Below are positions 50,496-60,682 of a stretch of DNA of 64,000 nt, one piece after another. Position numbers and translations under genes: made by a program. Under the pieces are notes generated by a model, which saw only the letters and a list, made by a program, of their open reading frames with translations, was not told where the DNA came from and did not search any database. This DNA comes from Sediminibacterium ginsengisoli (GTDB lineage: Bacteria > Bacteroidota > Bacteroidia > Chitinophagales > Chitinophagaceae). The stretch lies in the NCBI GenBank assembly GCA_945865545.1, contig CAMBEQ010000011.1, forward strand, positions 1 through 64,000. The letters run 5' to 3'. The stretch's first letter is position 1, and every line of letters starts with the position of its first letter.

Positions 50496-51773
50496 TTATT
50501 TCACCTCACTACCATATATAATGCGCTCAATTTTTCCAGTCAAATCTCCATGTGAATTGGGCGTATGTTGAGTCATGATTAGTACAATTAAATTGTCTTT
50601 AGGATCGGCCCAATAATTGGTACCGTAATAACCACCCCAACTAAATGAACCTTTATTTCTTGGATTTAAATTAGCCGATTTTTCAGAGGTAATCGAAAAT
50701 CCTAATCCAAAATTATCTCTATCATTTTGTGGGCTTACCATAATGGCAGCAGTACGTGGGGCAATAATTTGCTTACCATTGTATTTACCGCCATTCAATA
50801 TCATTTGTAAAAATATGGCGTAATCATAAGCTGTAGAAGACAATCCCGCTCCTCCTGAAAAATATGTTTTTGTAACCAAAGGATAGTTGGGGTTTATATT
50901 TCTGAAAGTAGGTGACCACTCTATAATTTGATTGGCTTCATTTTCGGTATACACTGTAGGCAGGCGATCTGCTTTGGAAGCAGGCACATTAAAGTAAGTA
51001 TCCTTCATACCTAATGGATCAAAAATATTTTTTTGAAAATAATTTTCCAATGTTGTGCCGCTAACTATTTCAACAATACAACCTAGTAAGTCGGTATTTA
51101 AACCATAGGTAAACTTTTCACCTGGTTGATGTCCAAGTGGCAAACTACCTAGTTTTGTCATTTTGTCTAATAAACTTTCTTTGTATTCTCCCAAACCAGA
51201 AGGCACTCCTGCTTTTGTATAAATAGCGTTCATTTTATCAGAGCCAATGTCTGTATAATCAATTCCAGAACTATGGGTTAATAAATCACGAATGGTTATT
51301 TCACGTTTTGCAGGGAAGGTCGTATAAGAAGAATCTTTGGTATTTAATTGATCCAATACTTTTGGATTTTTAAAAGTTGCAATAAAATCAGAAACTTTTT
51401 GATCCAAACCAATTTTACCTTGTTCCACCAATTGCAATACCGCTAAACTAGTGATGGCTTTGGTTTGACTCATAATACGGTAAATGGCATTGGCAGGCAT
51501 TGGTTTTTTACTTGCTTCATTGGCATAGCCTAATCCTTTGTAATAAACTACTTTATTATCTTTTACAATAATGACACTTGTGCCTGTTAGCCAATGATTG
51601 GCAACGTACTTATTTGCTTCTGCATCAATTTGTGCTAATTTTTTATAATCAAAATGAGCGCTCTTGGTTACTTCACTAGAAAGTACTTGACTGTAGGTGC
51701 TAGTTGAAAAAACTAAAACAATAGCTAAGGCTAGCATTAGCTGTTTTAATCTTGAATTGAAATAATTTTTCAT
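50496..51773 (-). CDS. Secreted serine hydrolase (beta-lactamase class C family)
   Basis: This 425-aa protein has a signal peptide (to about SYSQV, residue 29) and the active-site motifs of class C beta-lactamase-like hydrolases: S-x-x-K in IMSQTKAIT, Y-x-N in KFTYGLNTD, and a GGYYGTNYW segment replacing the KTG motif. Members are peptidases or esterases rather than true beta-lactamases. It lies in a minus-strand pair with the amidohydrolase upstream, 57 nt apart, so co-transcription is likely. Confidence 0.9.
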   Translation of the reverse strand: MKNYFNSRLKQLMLALAIVLVFSTSTYSQVLSSEVTKSAHFDYKKLAQIDAEANKYVANHWLTGTSVIIVKDNKVVYYKGLGYANEASKKPMPANAIYRIMSQTKAITSLAVLQLVEQGKIGLDQKVSDFIATFKNPKVLDQLNTKDSSYTTFPAKREITIRDLLTHSSGIDYTDIGSDKMNAIYTKAGVPSGLGEYKESLLDKMTKLGSLPLGHQPGEKFTYGLNTDLLGCIVEIVSGTTLENYFQKNIFDPLGMKDTYFNVPASKADRLPTVYTENEANQIIEWSPTFRNINPNYPLVTKTYFSGGAGLSSTAYDYAIFLQMILNGGKYNGKQIIAPRTAAIMVSPQNDRDNFGLGFSITSEKSANLNPRNKGSFSWGGYYGTNYWADPKDNLIVLIMTQHTPNSHGDLTGKIERIIYGSEVK

Positions 51774-51830
51774 CTTTGTTATTTTAATTGGTTATAAATT
51801 TTATTATTTATTTTATCAGGACCTAATTTA

Positions 51831-53111
51831 TTATTTTTCATTTTTTACGACCTTCCCTCCAATCATTACAAATTTTACTTTTTCCAATTCGGTAATGTCT
51901 TTTAAGGGGTCTCCTTTCACTGCAATTATATCGGCAAATTTTCCAACCTCAATGGAACCTATTTCTTTATCTTTTTGTAATAGCTGAGCATTTACAATAG
52001 TACCTGCCTGTATGGCTTGCATAGGGGTCATTCCAATTTTAATAAACTCTCCAAATTCGCGTGCCGAATAATTAGCAGGCCAGCCAATAAAATCGGTACC
52101 TACTCCAATTTTTACTCCTTTTTTTACTGCTACACGTAATTTTTCATACATACCAGCTCTTGAATCATTGGCGAGTGCAATGGCTTTGGCTAGCGCTTTG
52201 CTATCTGCTAATTTTTCTTTAAAATATAAATCAATGGTGAGTGTTGGAATTAAATAAGTGCCATGTTGTACCATTAAATCAATCGCCTCTTCATCCATAT
52301 AGGAACCATGTTCAATACTTCTAACACCCGCTTTTACTGCTTGTTTGATGCCTTCATTAGCATGTGCATGCGCCATCACAGGAACTTCTCTTCTTCCGGC
52401 TTCTTCTACTGCCATTTTTAATTCTTCTGGGCTAAAATGTACATTTTGAGGATTATCGCCTGTGGTCATAAATGCGCCAGTTACTAAAATTTTTATCCAA
52501 TCACTTCCATTTTTTATTTCGTTACGAATGGCTTTTCTCACTTCTTCGGGGCCATCTACAATTAAACCATCGGGAATTATTTTTTGTTCATAAGAAATAA
52601 AATTAATGTCCCCTCCGCCACCAGTTACAGATAAATAATGCCCTGCACCATAAATATGCGGACCTACAAAAACTCCTTTATTGATGGCATTTCTAATTTC
52701 TAAATTGGCATAACCAACGTCTTCGTCACCTGCCACACGTAAAGCAGTCCATCCTGCTGAAAGTAAATCCTGTACTGCTTTTAAGCCAGTTAATGTTTTA
52801 GCGGATGAGCTTGCTCGCAAATGACCAACTTGATAATCATCTGAACTATTGTCTGGATGCACATGAGCGTCAATCAATCCAGGTAAAATGGTGTAGTCTC
52901 CTAAATCAATGACTACATATTCTTTACCATACTTATTCGCATTTTCTTTTTTATCAATCGCGATAATTTTATTTTCATTAATGATAATGGCGGGATTTGC
53001 AATTACTTTTCCAGTACCATCAATTAAATTTTTTGCAAGTAGTATTGTTTTTTGACCAAATAAATTGATACTTAGTATAATAAATAGGCAAATACCTATA
53101 ATTGGTTTCAT
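51831..53111 (-). CDS. Secreted amidohydrolase (COG1228 type)
   Basis: This 426-aa protein has a signal peptide and a metal-dependent TIM barrel: HVHPD motif at the N-terminus of the barrel (PGLIDAHVHPD), later VMAHAHANEG, SIEHGSYMD and GVGTDFIGWP, which supply the zinc His, Asp and bridging residues. These secreted enzymes cleave N-terminal dipeptides, typically of the Xaa-Pro type, or cyclic imides. It precedes the serine hydrolase, suggesting peptide or amide breakdown in the periplasm. A paralogue is at 59239-60663. Confidence 0.9.
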   Translation of the reverse strand: MKPIIGICLFIILSINLFGQKTILLAKNLIDGTGKVIANPAIIINENKIIAIDKKENANKYGKEYVVIDLGDYTILPGLIDAHVHPDNSSDDYQVGHLRASSSAKTLTGLKAVQDLLSAGWTALRVAGDEDVGYANLEIRNAINKGVFVGPHIYGAGHYLSVTGGGGDINFISYEQKIIPDGLIVDGPEEVRKAIRNEIKNGSDWIKILVTGAFMTTGDNPQNVHFSPEELKMAVEEAGRREVPVMAHAHANEGIKQAVKAGVRSIEHGSYMDEEAIDLMVQHGTYLIPTLTIDLYFKEKLADSKALAKAIALANDSRAGMYEKLRVAVKKGVKIGVGTDFIGWPANYSAREFGEFIKIGMTPMQAIQAGTIVNAQLLQKDKEIGSIEVGKFADIIAVKGDPLKDITELEKVKFVMIGGKVVKNEK

Positions 53112-53229
53112 ATTTTTTCTTTTACTTCCCTCAATTTAAATAAAATATTAACTATATACTAATTTGTGTTGCTAACTTTATTATATTTAAACTACTGATA
53201 AACCTGCAAATAAATTAATATTACCTTCT

Positions 53230-54072
53230 ATGGCAAAGTCTTTTTTATCTCTGGAGCAAATAGAAGCCTATCATAGGGATGGGTATGTTATTGTAAAGAA
53301 TTTTTGTTCCAAACAAGAAGTAGATAAGTTGTATTCCACTGCTATACAAGACAATGCCATGGCCAATAATGCGCTTGATTTAAATGATCAGACAGGCAAA
53401 AAAACAAAGCTTTCTTTGTGGTTTACACCGGGCAATGATGTTTTTGGCTATTTAACCAGAAGTGAAAGAATGGTGAATGCAATAGGTCAGTTATTTGATA
53501 ATAAGTCTCCTGCTTGTCATTTTCACTCAAAACTCATGCAAAAAGAACCTAAAGTAGGAGGGGCATGGGAATGGCATCAGGATTATGGGTATTGGTATAA
53601 AAATCAGTTTATGTTCCCTGATCAATTAATAAGTGTAATGGTAGCTTTGACTGCTGCCAATAAACAAAATGGCTGTATTCAAGTCATCAAGGGGTCACAT
53701 AAAATGGGTCGTGTCAATCATGGTTTTGCGGGAGAACAAGTTGGGGCAGACCAGATTATGGTTGATAATGCATTGAAAACCATGGATTTAGTATATGTAG
53801 AGATTGAGCCTGGAGATGCCCTTTTCTTTCATAGCAATATTTTACACCGTTCCGAAGCCAATGTATCGGATAGCCCAAGATGGTCCATTATTTCCTGCTA
53901 TAGTACACAATCTAATTTAGCTTATAATGAGCATTCTAACTCTTGGCATACACCCATTGATATAGTTCCAGATGAAGCATTGTTGAACTGGGAATCTAGT
54001 TCACTTTCTGGGGCCGATTTTTTGAAAAAAGAAAATGATCCTGCTTTGAAAGAAACTGGTTGGGAAAAGTAG
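53230..54072 (+). CDS. Phytanoyl-CoA dioxygenase family protein
   Basis: This 280-aa iron(II)/2-oxoglutarate oxygenase has the facial triad H116-x-D118 in WEWHQDYGYW and H206 in NILHRSEAN, with an arginine in the SPRWSI strand for 2-oxoglutarate. The pattern is close to EctD-like hydroxylases. Substrate unknown. A weak TAACTTTA element is upstream. It stands between the amidohydrolase pair and the xylose genes, in the same direction as the latter but 121 nt away. Confidence 0.9.
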   Translation: MAKSFLSLEQIEAYHRDGYVIVKNFCSKQEVDKLYSTAIQDNAMANNALDLNDQTGKKTKLSLWFTPGNDVFGYLTRSERMVNAIGQLFDNKSPACHFHSKLMQKEPKVGGAWEWHQDYGYWYKNQFMFPDQLISVMVALTAANKQNGCIQVIKGSHKMGRVNHGFAGEQVGADQIMVDNALKTMDLVYVEIEPGDALFFHSNILHRSEANVSDSPRWSIISCYSTQSNLAYNEHSNSWHTPIDIVPDEALLNWESSSLSGADFLKKENDPALKETGWEK

Positions 54073-54193
54073 AAAAATAATTCATTTTAAGGGCCAATTT
54101 TTTTTAATTACTACTAATATATTTCTTAGTTTTATACGCTACAAAATTTACAATTAATAGCTTAACTGTTAATTAATAAAATGTATATTATTT

Positions 54194-55693
54194 ATGTATT
54201 TATTAGGAATTGATATAGGCACTTCTTTTATTAAATTGTCTTTAGTAGATGCATCTACTCAAAAAAGCATTGTAACTGTTCAATATCCAGATACAGAAAA
54301 TGCAATTATTTCAAAACAAACTGGTTGGGCAGAACAATCACCTAATACTTGGTGGGAGCAAGTACAACAAGGGGCTTTAAAACTTCATGCCGCCGCCTCA
54401 AAAATTAATGCCAAATACGACCCTCAAGCGATCGCGGCTATTGGTATTGCCTACCAAATGCATGGCTTGGTATTGGTAGATAAAAATCAAACTGTTTTAA
54501 GAGATAGTATTATTTGGTGTGATAGTCGTGCAGTAGAATATGGTAACAAAGCTTTTGACACTATTGGCCATGAAAAATGTTTGGCTCATTTATTAAATTC
54601 TCCAGGAAATTTTACAGCTGCGAAATTAGCTTGGGTGAAAAAAAATGAGCCAGCGGTATATCAACAAATTCATAAAATAATGTTGCCTGGTGATTTTATT
54701 GCCATGAAATTAACTGGAGCGATCACTACTACTGTTTCTGCTTTATCAGAAGGTATTTTTTGGGATTTTAAAAACAAAGAAATTTCTAAATCGGTATTGG
54801 AATATTTTGGATTTGACGCTTCTTTTTTCCCAACCATTCAAGAAGTGTTTAGTGATCATGGTTCTTTACAGGCGTCTGTCGCCAATACATTACAATTAAA
54901 AGCGGGTATACCCGTAACTTATAAAGCAGGAGACCAACCCAATAATGCCCTTTCTTTAAATGTATTAGCTCCAGGTGAAGTGGCTGCTACGGCAGGTACT
55001 TCGGGGGTTATTTATGGAGTGGGGGATACCTTGTCTTATGATCAACAATCTAGAGTGAATAGTTTTGCGCATGTAAATCACACTGCAGATAACAATAGAA
55101 TTGGAATGCTATTGTGTATTAACGGAACAGGGATTTTAAATAGTTGGGTGAAAAAAATGATTGGCGTAAACTATGATTACAATCAAATGAACCAAGCGGC
55201 TTCGGGTATTGAAGCGGGAAGCGAAGGTTTAAAAATATTTCCTTTTGGAAATGGAGCAGAACGAATTTTTGAAAATAAAATTTTAGGAGCGCAATTTTCT
55301 GGAATTGATTTAAACAAACATACTGCAGCACATATTTTTAATGCAGCACAAGAAGGCATTGCATTTGCTTTTAGATATGGCTTAGATATTATGCGTGAAA
55401 ACAATTTGCAACCTAATATTATTAGAGCAGGGTATGCTAATTTATTTTTAAGCAAAGTATTTAGCAATGCATTTGTGAATGCTACCGGAGTGCCTGTTGC
55501 GTTATATCATTCAGATGGAAGTGTGGGTGCTGCCATCGGAGCTGGAATAGGATCGGGCATTTATAAAAATGCAGCCGAAGCTTTTTCAGACTTCAAGCCT
55601 TTACAAATTATAGAGCCAACTAAAGTAAAAGAGTATGATGTGCTTTATTTGGATTGGAAAGAACAATTAGAAAAACAACTACTTAATCATTAA
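54194..55693 (+). CDS. xylB: Xylulokinase
   Basis: This 499-aa FGGY kinase phosphorylates D-xylulose to xylulose-5-phosphate. The start is GIDIGTSFIKLSLVD (phosphate loop), with YQMHGLVLVDK, then SIIWCDSRA (substrate Asp) and ATAGTSGVIYG, ending in the ADP-binding DGSVGAAIGAGIGSG. Full length. The xylose isomerase gene follows by 31 nt, so the order is xylB-xylA. Confidence 0.94.
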   Translation: MYLLGIDIGTSFIKLSLVDASTQKSIVTVQYPDTENAIISKQTGWAEQSPNTWWEQVQQGALKLHAAASKINAKYDPQAIAAIGIAYQMHGLVLVDKNQTVLRDSIIWCDSRAVEYGNKAFDTIGHEKCLAHLLNSPGNFTAAKLAWVKKNEPAVYQQIHKIMLPGDFIAMKLTGAITTTVSALSEGIFWDFKNKEISKSVLEYFGFDASFFPTIQEVFSDHGSLQASVANTLQLKAGIPVTYKAGDQPNNALSLNVLAPGEVAATAGTSGVIYGVGDTLSYDQQSRVNSFAHVNHTADNNRIGMLLCINGTGILNSWVKKMIGVNYDYNQMNQAASGIEAGSEGLKIFPFGNGAERIFENKILGAQFSGIDLNKHTAAHIFNAAQEGIAFAFRYGLDIMRENNLQPNIIRAGYANLFLSKVFSNAFVNATGVPVALYHSDGSVGAAIGAGIGSGIYKNAAEAFSDFKPLQIIEPTKVKEYDVLYLDWKEQLEKQLLNH

Positions 55694-55724
55694 TATATTT
55701 ACAAAACAATAAAAAATCAATAAT

Positions 55725-57053
55725 ATGTCAGTACTACTAGGAGAAAAAGAATATTTCAAAGGCATTGGCGCCATAAAATTTGAAGGATTAAATAGTGATA
55801 ATCCTTTAAGCTATCGTTGGTATGATGAAAATAAAATAGTGGCAGGAAAAACCATGAAAGAGTGGTTGCGTTTTGCCGTGGCTTATTGGCATAGCTTTGT
55901 AGGCAATGGTGGAGACCCATTTGGTGAACCCACGCTTATTTATCCTTGGAATGCCAATAGCGATGCAGTGGCTCGTGCTAAAGATAAAGCAGATGCTGCT
56001 TTTGAATTAATTACCAAATTAGGTATGCCTTATTATTGCTTTCATGATGTGGATGTAGTGGATTATACCAATGATGTGAATGAAAATGATAAACGCTTGC
56101 AAGCGCTTACTGCTTATTTAAAACAAAAGCAAGATGCAAGTGGTGTTAAATTATTATGGGGCACTGCCAATGTTTTTAGCAATAAGCGTTATATGAATGG
56201 GGCTTCTACCAATCCAGATTTTCATGTGTTAAGCCATGCTGCAGCACAAGTTAAAGGGGCATTGGATGCCACCATCGCTTTGGGTGGTGAGAATTATGTT
56301 TTCTGGGGCGGACGTGAAGGGTATATGACTTTGTTGAATACCAATATGAAAAGAGAAAAAGAACATTTGGCAAAATTTTTACATACAGCAAAAGATTACG
56401 CAAGAAAAAATGGTTTTAAAGGTACTTTCTTTATTGAGCCGAAACCATGTGAGCCTACCAAGCATCAATATGATTATGATAGTGAAACGGTAATTGGTTT
56501 CTTGCGTCAGTATGATTTATTAAATGATTTCAAATTAAACATCGAAGTAAACCACGCTACATTAGCAGGTCATACTTTCCAACATGAATTACAAGTAGCA
56601 GTGGATGCTGGTATGTTAGGAAGTATAGATGCCAATAGAGGTGATACTCAAAATGGTTGGGATACCGATCAGTTTCCAACGAATATTAATGAATTAGTAG
56701 AATCTATGTTGATTATTGTGGAAGCAGGTGGATTCAAGGGTGGTGGAATTAATTTTGATGCAAAACGCAGAAGAAATTCAACTGACCCTGCAGATTTATT
56801 CCATGCACATATTGGTGGTATAGATACTTTTGCTCGTGCTTTAATAACAGCGGAAGCTGTTTTACAAAAGTCGGACTATAAAAAAATTCGTACCAACAGA
56901 TATGCTTCTTTTGACACTGGTAAAGGAAAAGATTTTGAACAAGGAAAATTAAGTTTAGAAGATTTAAGAGCCTATGCTATTGAAAAAGGAGAACCTGCAG
57001 CTACTAGCGGACAACAAGAGTTCCTAGAAAATATTATTAACCGACATATATAG
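55725..57053 (+). CDS. xylA: Xylose isomerase
   Basis: This 442-aa enzyme interconverts D-xylose and D-xylulose in the cytoplasm (class II, longer form). The metal and sugar residues are in [54 protein letters not shown] and GSIDANRGD. All the usual Glu, His and Asp ligands are present. The stop TAG shares its G with the GTG start of the amino-acid permease gene, giving one continuous transcript. Confidence 0.96.
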   Translation: MSVLLGEKEYFKGIGAIKFEGLNSDNPLSYRWYDENKIVAGKTMKEWLRFAVAYWHSFVGNGGDPFGEPTLIYPWNANSDAVARAKDKADAAFELITKLGMPYYCFHDVDVVDYTNDVNENDKRLQALTAYLKQKQDASGVKLLWGTANVFSNKRYMNGASTNPDFHVLSHAAAQVKGALDATIALGGENYVFWGGREGYMTLLNTNMKREKEHLAKFLHTAKDYARKNGFKGTFFIEPKPCEPTKHQYDYDSETVIGFLRQYDLLNDFKLNIEVNHATLAGHTFQHELQVAVDAGMLGSIDANRGDTQNGWDTDQFPTNINELVESMLIIVEAGGFKGGGINFDAKRRRNSTDPADLFHAHIGGIDTFARALITAEAVLQKSDYKKIRTNRYASFDTGKGKDFEQGKLSLEDLRAYAIEKGEPAATSGQQEFLENIINRHI

Positions 57054-58375
57054 TGAATCAGGCCCCAGACAATAAACTAGGCCTTTGGACAAGCACTTCA
57101 TTAGTAGTAGGAAATATGATTGGAGCAGGTGTTTTTTTGATGCCTGCTACCCTGGCTGGTTTTGGAGGCATTAGTTTAATTGGTTGGGTTTGTTCTGCGA
57201 TAGGCGCTTTTTTAATTGCAAAAGTATTTGCTCATTTAAGTAAGTTACTTCCAGCTGCGGATGGTGGGCCTTTTGCTTATTCCCAAAAAGGGTTAGGTGA
57301 TTTTGCCGGATTCTTAGTGGCTTGGGGTTATTTAGTATCGGTATGGTGTACCAATGCAGCCATTACAGTTTCTTTTATTAGTGCATTAAGTACTTTTATT
57401 CCTGCTTTGGCTAGCAATTCGGTTTTAGCCATTATCACTGGCTTAGCGACAATTTGGTTTTTAACCTGGGTCAATTCCTTAGGCATTTTAACTTCGGGGT
57501 TGGTTCAATTAATTTCCACCATATTAAAAATGGTACCAATTGTTTTAATTGGCATTGTTGGATTATTTTATATTCATTGGGAAAATTTCTTACCTTTTAA
57601 TTCAAGTGGCACTTCCACCATTACGGCCATCACTGCTACTACTACTTTAACTTTTTTTGCTTTTTTAGGAATTGAATGTGCTACCATTCCATCGGGTAGT
57701 GTGGCCAATTCGGCAGCTACTGTGGCGAAGGCTACTACTATGGGGACGCTTATTGCAACAGTAGTTTATATAGTAAGTTCAGTAAGTATTATGGGTATGA
57801 TTCCTGCTGCAACGTTAAAACATAGTGTAACTCCTTTTGCCGATGCGGCTGTTTTAATTTGGGGACATGGCGCGGAGTACTGGGTGAGTGCTGGAGTGGC
57901 CATTGCTGCTTTTGGTGCCTTGAATGGGTATATATTAATACAAGGACAATTGCCTTATGCTATTGCTAAAGATCAATTATTTCCTAAACTTTTTACTCGA
58001 AAAAATAAAAAAGGGGTGCCTGTATTAGGCGTGGTCATTTCAAGTGTATTTGTTTCTGTATTAATGAGTATGAATTATACCAAAGGATTAGTAGAGCAGT
58101 TTAAATTTTTAATGTTAATGACTACTTCTACGATTTTAATACCCTATATTTTTTGTACCGCTTCTTATTTAATCATGCGATTTAAATTGCCTTTTAGATC
58201 AAGTAAATATTTAGCCTATGCTATTTTGTTAGCTACACTAACTTTTATATTTTGCTTGTGGTTGATGATAGGCTTAGGACAAGAAACTGTTTTCTGGGGC
58301 TTTTTCTTAACGATGACCTCGGTGCCAATCTATGTTTTTGCAGTTGCAAAAAGAGATAAAAATTTAATTCAATAA
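57053..58375 (+). CDS. APC-family amino-acid permease (GTG start)
   Basis: This 440-aa inner-membrane protein has 12 hydrophobic helices and APC motifs: VVGNMIGAGVFLMPATLAGFGG (helix 1 with the G-x-G-x-F region) and GGPFAYSQKGLGDFAGFLVAW. The best analogues are the agmatine, arginine and ornithine exchangers of the AdiC group. The start is GTG, overlapping the xylA stop by one base (TAGTG). The DDAH-like gene follows after 10 nt. Together they look like an arginine-derivative import and breakdown pair added to the xylose operon. Confidence 0.87.
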   Translation: MNQAPDNKLGLWTSTSLVVGNMIGAGVFLMPATLAGFGGISLIGWVCSAIGAFLIAKVFAHLSKLLPAADGGPFAYSQKGLGDFAGFLVAWGYLVSVWCTNAAITVSFISALSTFIPALASNSVLAIITGLATIWFLTWVNSLGILTSGLVQLISTILKMVPIVLIGIVGLFYIHWENFLPFNSSGTSTITAITATTTLTFFAFLGIECATIPSGSVANSAATVAKATTMGTLIATVVYIVSSVSIMGMIPAATLKHSVTPFADAAVLIWGHGAEYWVSAGVAIAAFGALNGYILIQGQLPYAIAKDQLFPKLFTRKNKKGVPVLGVVISSVFVSVLMSMNYTKGLVEQFKFLMLMTTSTILIPYIFCTASYLIMRFKLPFRSSKYLAYAILLATLTFIFCLWLMIGLGQETVFWGFFLTMTSVPIYVFAVAKRDKNLIQ

Positions 58376-58385
58376 TTAATTCTAC

Positions 58386-59255
58386 ATGAACGCACATTCA
58401 GAATCAGGAAAATTAAGTTCTTTATTTATAAAAAAAGCGGCTGCTGCATTTATTGATGATGCACATATTACTCAACATTGGGAAGCTTTAAATTATCTAG
58501 GTAAACCTGAAATACACAAAGCACTCATTGAATATGAGGCCTTTGAAAAAATATTCAAAGACCATGGGGCAGCTATACATTATTTCCCAGAGGAGGATAC
58601 AGTGAACATGGATTCCATTTATTGCAGAGACGCTTCTATTGCCACCAGTAAGGGAATGATTATTTGCACTATGGGAAAAGAAGGGCGAAAATACGAACCT
58701 GCTGCACAACAAAAAGCTTTTGAAGCGGCAGGCATTCCTGTATTGGGGGTCATTACAGCACCAGGTACTATTGAAGGAGGAGATGTGGCTTGGCTGGATT
58801 CAAAAACATTAGCTATAGGGCATACTTATAGAACCAATAAAGAAGGAATTGAGCAAATTACTGCCTTATTAAAACCATTAGGTGTGGAAGTAATTACTGT
58901 TCCTATGCCCCATTACAGAGGACCTTCGGATGTATTTCATTTGATGTCGGTATTAAGTCCGGTGGATAATAATTTAGCGGTAGTCTATTCTCCTTTAATT
59001 CCTATTATTTTTAGAAATGAATTAATTGCTCGTGGGTTTGAACTAGTAGAAGTACCCGAATCTGAATTTGATAGCATGGGTTGCAATGTTTTAGCATTAG
59101 CTCCTCGTATTTGTTTAATGGTCAAAGGGAATCCTATTACAAAATCTCGTTTAGAAGTAGCCGGTTGTAAAGTAATAGAATACGAAGGTGCCGAAATAAG
59201 TGTGAAAGGTGGCGGTGGACCTACTTGTTTAACAAGACCTATTTCAAGAGTTTAA
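58386..59255 (+). CDS. DDAH-like dimethylarginine/arginine hydrolase
   Basis: This 289-aa protein belongs to the amidinotransferase/arginine deiminase fold. The catalytic Cys is C281 in GGGGPTCLTRPI, the His is H185 in PSDVFHLMSVL, and acidic residues lie in YCRDAS and IEGGDVAW, as in dimethylarginine dimethylaminohydrolase. It would convert a methylated or free arginine to citrulline. It follows the permease by 10 nt and overlaps the converging amidohydrolase 3' end by 17 bp. Exact substrate not decided. Confidence 0.88.
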   Translation: MNAHSESGKLSSLFIKKAAAAFIDDAHITQHWEALNYLGKPEIHKALIEYEAFEKIFKDHGAAIHYFPEEDTVNMDSIYCRDASIATSKGMIICTMGKEGRKYEPAAQQKAFEAAGIPVLGVITAPGTIEGGDVAWLDSKTLAIGHTYRTNKEGIEQITALLKPLGVEVITVPMPHYRGPSDVFHLMSVLSPVDNNLAVVYSPLIPIIFRNELIARGFELVEVPESEFDSMGCNVLALAPRICLMVKGNPITKSRLEVAGCKVIEYEGAEISVKGGGGPTCLTRPISRV

Positions 59256-60663
59256 CTTTTTGTTCTGTATCGGATAAAAGTTGATCTAGTATTTTCCTAC
59301 TTAAATATTTTCCCTTGTTGATGACCGCATCAATTTTTTTGGTATTATTAATATCCATTAGGGGGTTTGCATTTAAAATTAATAGATCTGCATTTTTCCC
59401 TTTTGAAATTGAACCATACTCTTTTGATTGATTAAAAAATGCAGGTCCGTTTACAATGGAACATATCAATGCTTGTTGTGGGGTCAATCCATATTTTACC
59501 ATAATGGCTAATTCATCATGCATACCTAGTCCAGGATAATTAAAGGAGTTCAAATAACCTGCATCTGTTCCAGCTAATATAGTAACTCCACTATTGTATA
59601 GCAAGGGAAGTAAATTAGCAGCAGCTTCAAAATTTTGATGTCTTGATGTAATCGCTTCTGCATTGTCTTTAGCAGCTCTGTCAACTCTCCAGTTGTAAGT
59701 TCTTTTTAAAGCGGGCCCCAAGTACCTTAAGTAATCGTCATTGTTATGACTTGTTTTATCTAAATAAGTGGTAATAAAAGAGCCGTTTATGGTAGGTACC
59801 ACTGCTGTGCCATTTGCCGCCAACTGTTTAAATTTTGCAATAGCTATTGTGCGATCAAAACTTTTTAAGTAAAGCTCATTGGCTTCTTTGCTACTAATTT
59901 TATTGGCTGCTCTTAATTTTGTGATACTGTCTTCGTTTTTAGAAGCAGCTCTTTGTAAATATCCAATATGCTCAATGGCAGACAATCCATTTTTTGAAAA
60001 AACATCCACATTAATAGTGGAAGGAATATGACCGGTAACTTTCCAGCCTCTTTTTCTTGCAGCTATAATACTTTTTAAAAATAAATCTGGCGCTAAAGTA
60101 TTATCGGTTATTTTAATAAAATCTACTTTTAATTTTTGCAAGGAGTCTAAGGCCTTAGTTAATTCTTTTTCATCAGCAATTTCTAAATCGCCAGGCCAAA
60201 TGGAATTAATACCTTCCAATTTTGGTCCCGAAGTGAAAATAGTTGGCCCCAACAAATTACCTTTAGCTATTTTGCTTTTCCATTTGATCACATCTAAACT
60301 AATATCTCCTGCGCAATCTCTAACATGACCAACACCCATCGCAATATACAATGTTAGTAGCATTTCATTCTCGGCTTTTAAAGTGTCTCCGCCAAAATGA
60401 ACGTGCATATCCCAAAGCGATGGCATGATATATTTCCCTGTTGCATCAATTGTTTCATTAGAGGCATAAGCTTTTTTAAGGGAGACACTATTTATCTCAA
60501 CTATTTTATTTTTTTGAATAGCAATATAACAATTAGGAATAATTTTATTATTGACAACATCAATAATATTTACATTATTGATAATAAGGTCGGCTCTTTT
60601 TTGTTGTGCATTGGTACTTAATGCAAGTAAAATAAAAAATAAGGAAAAAGGTATGAATTTCAT
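59239..60663 (-). CDS. Secreted amidohydrolase (paralogue)
   Basis: This 474-aa protein has a signal peptide (MKFIPFSLFFILLALSTNAQ) and the metal motifs DMHVHFG, VTGHIPS, IEHIGYL and AGTDAGY of the COG1228 amidohydrolases. It is a distant paralogue of the one at 51831, about 50 residues longer, with inserts in the middle. It is the last gene of a minus-strand run (CLC, GNAT, amidohydrolase) with 19 nt after the GNAT gene. Confidence 0.9.
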   Translation of the reverse strand: MKFIPFSLFFILLALSTNAQQKRADLIINNVNIIDVVNNKIIPNCYIAIQKNKIVEINSVSLKKAYASNETIDATGKYIMPSLWDMHVHFGGDTLKAENEMLLTLYIAMGVGHVRDCAGDISLDVIKWKSKIAKGNLLGPTIFTSGPKLEGINSIWPGDLEIADEKELTKALDSLQKLKVDFIKITDNTLAPDLFLKSIIAARKRGWKVTGHIPSTINVDVFSKNGLSAIEHIGYLQRAASKNEDSITKLRAANKISSKEANELYLKSFDRTIAIAKFKQLAANGTAVVPTINGSFITTYLDKTSHNNDDYLRYLGPALKRTYNWRVDRAAKDNAEAITSRHQNFEAAANLLPLLYNSGVTILAGTDAGYLNSFNYPGLGMHDELAIMVKYGLTPQQALICSIVNGPAFFNQSKEYGSISKGKNADLLILNANPLMDINNTKKIDAVINKGKYLSRKILDQLLSDTEQKVKLLK

Positions 60664-60682
60664 GGTATTTAGTTGTCTTTAA

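Noticed and set aside
50496-51773. Antibiotic-resistance beta-lactamase
   Set aside because: It has SxxK and YxN motifs but lacks a clear KTG triad and belongs to the broad serine hydrolase family, so resistance cannot be claimed.
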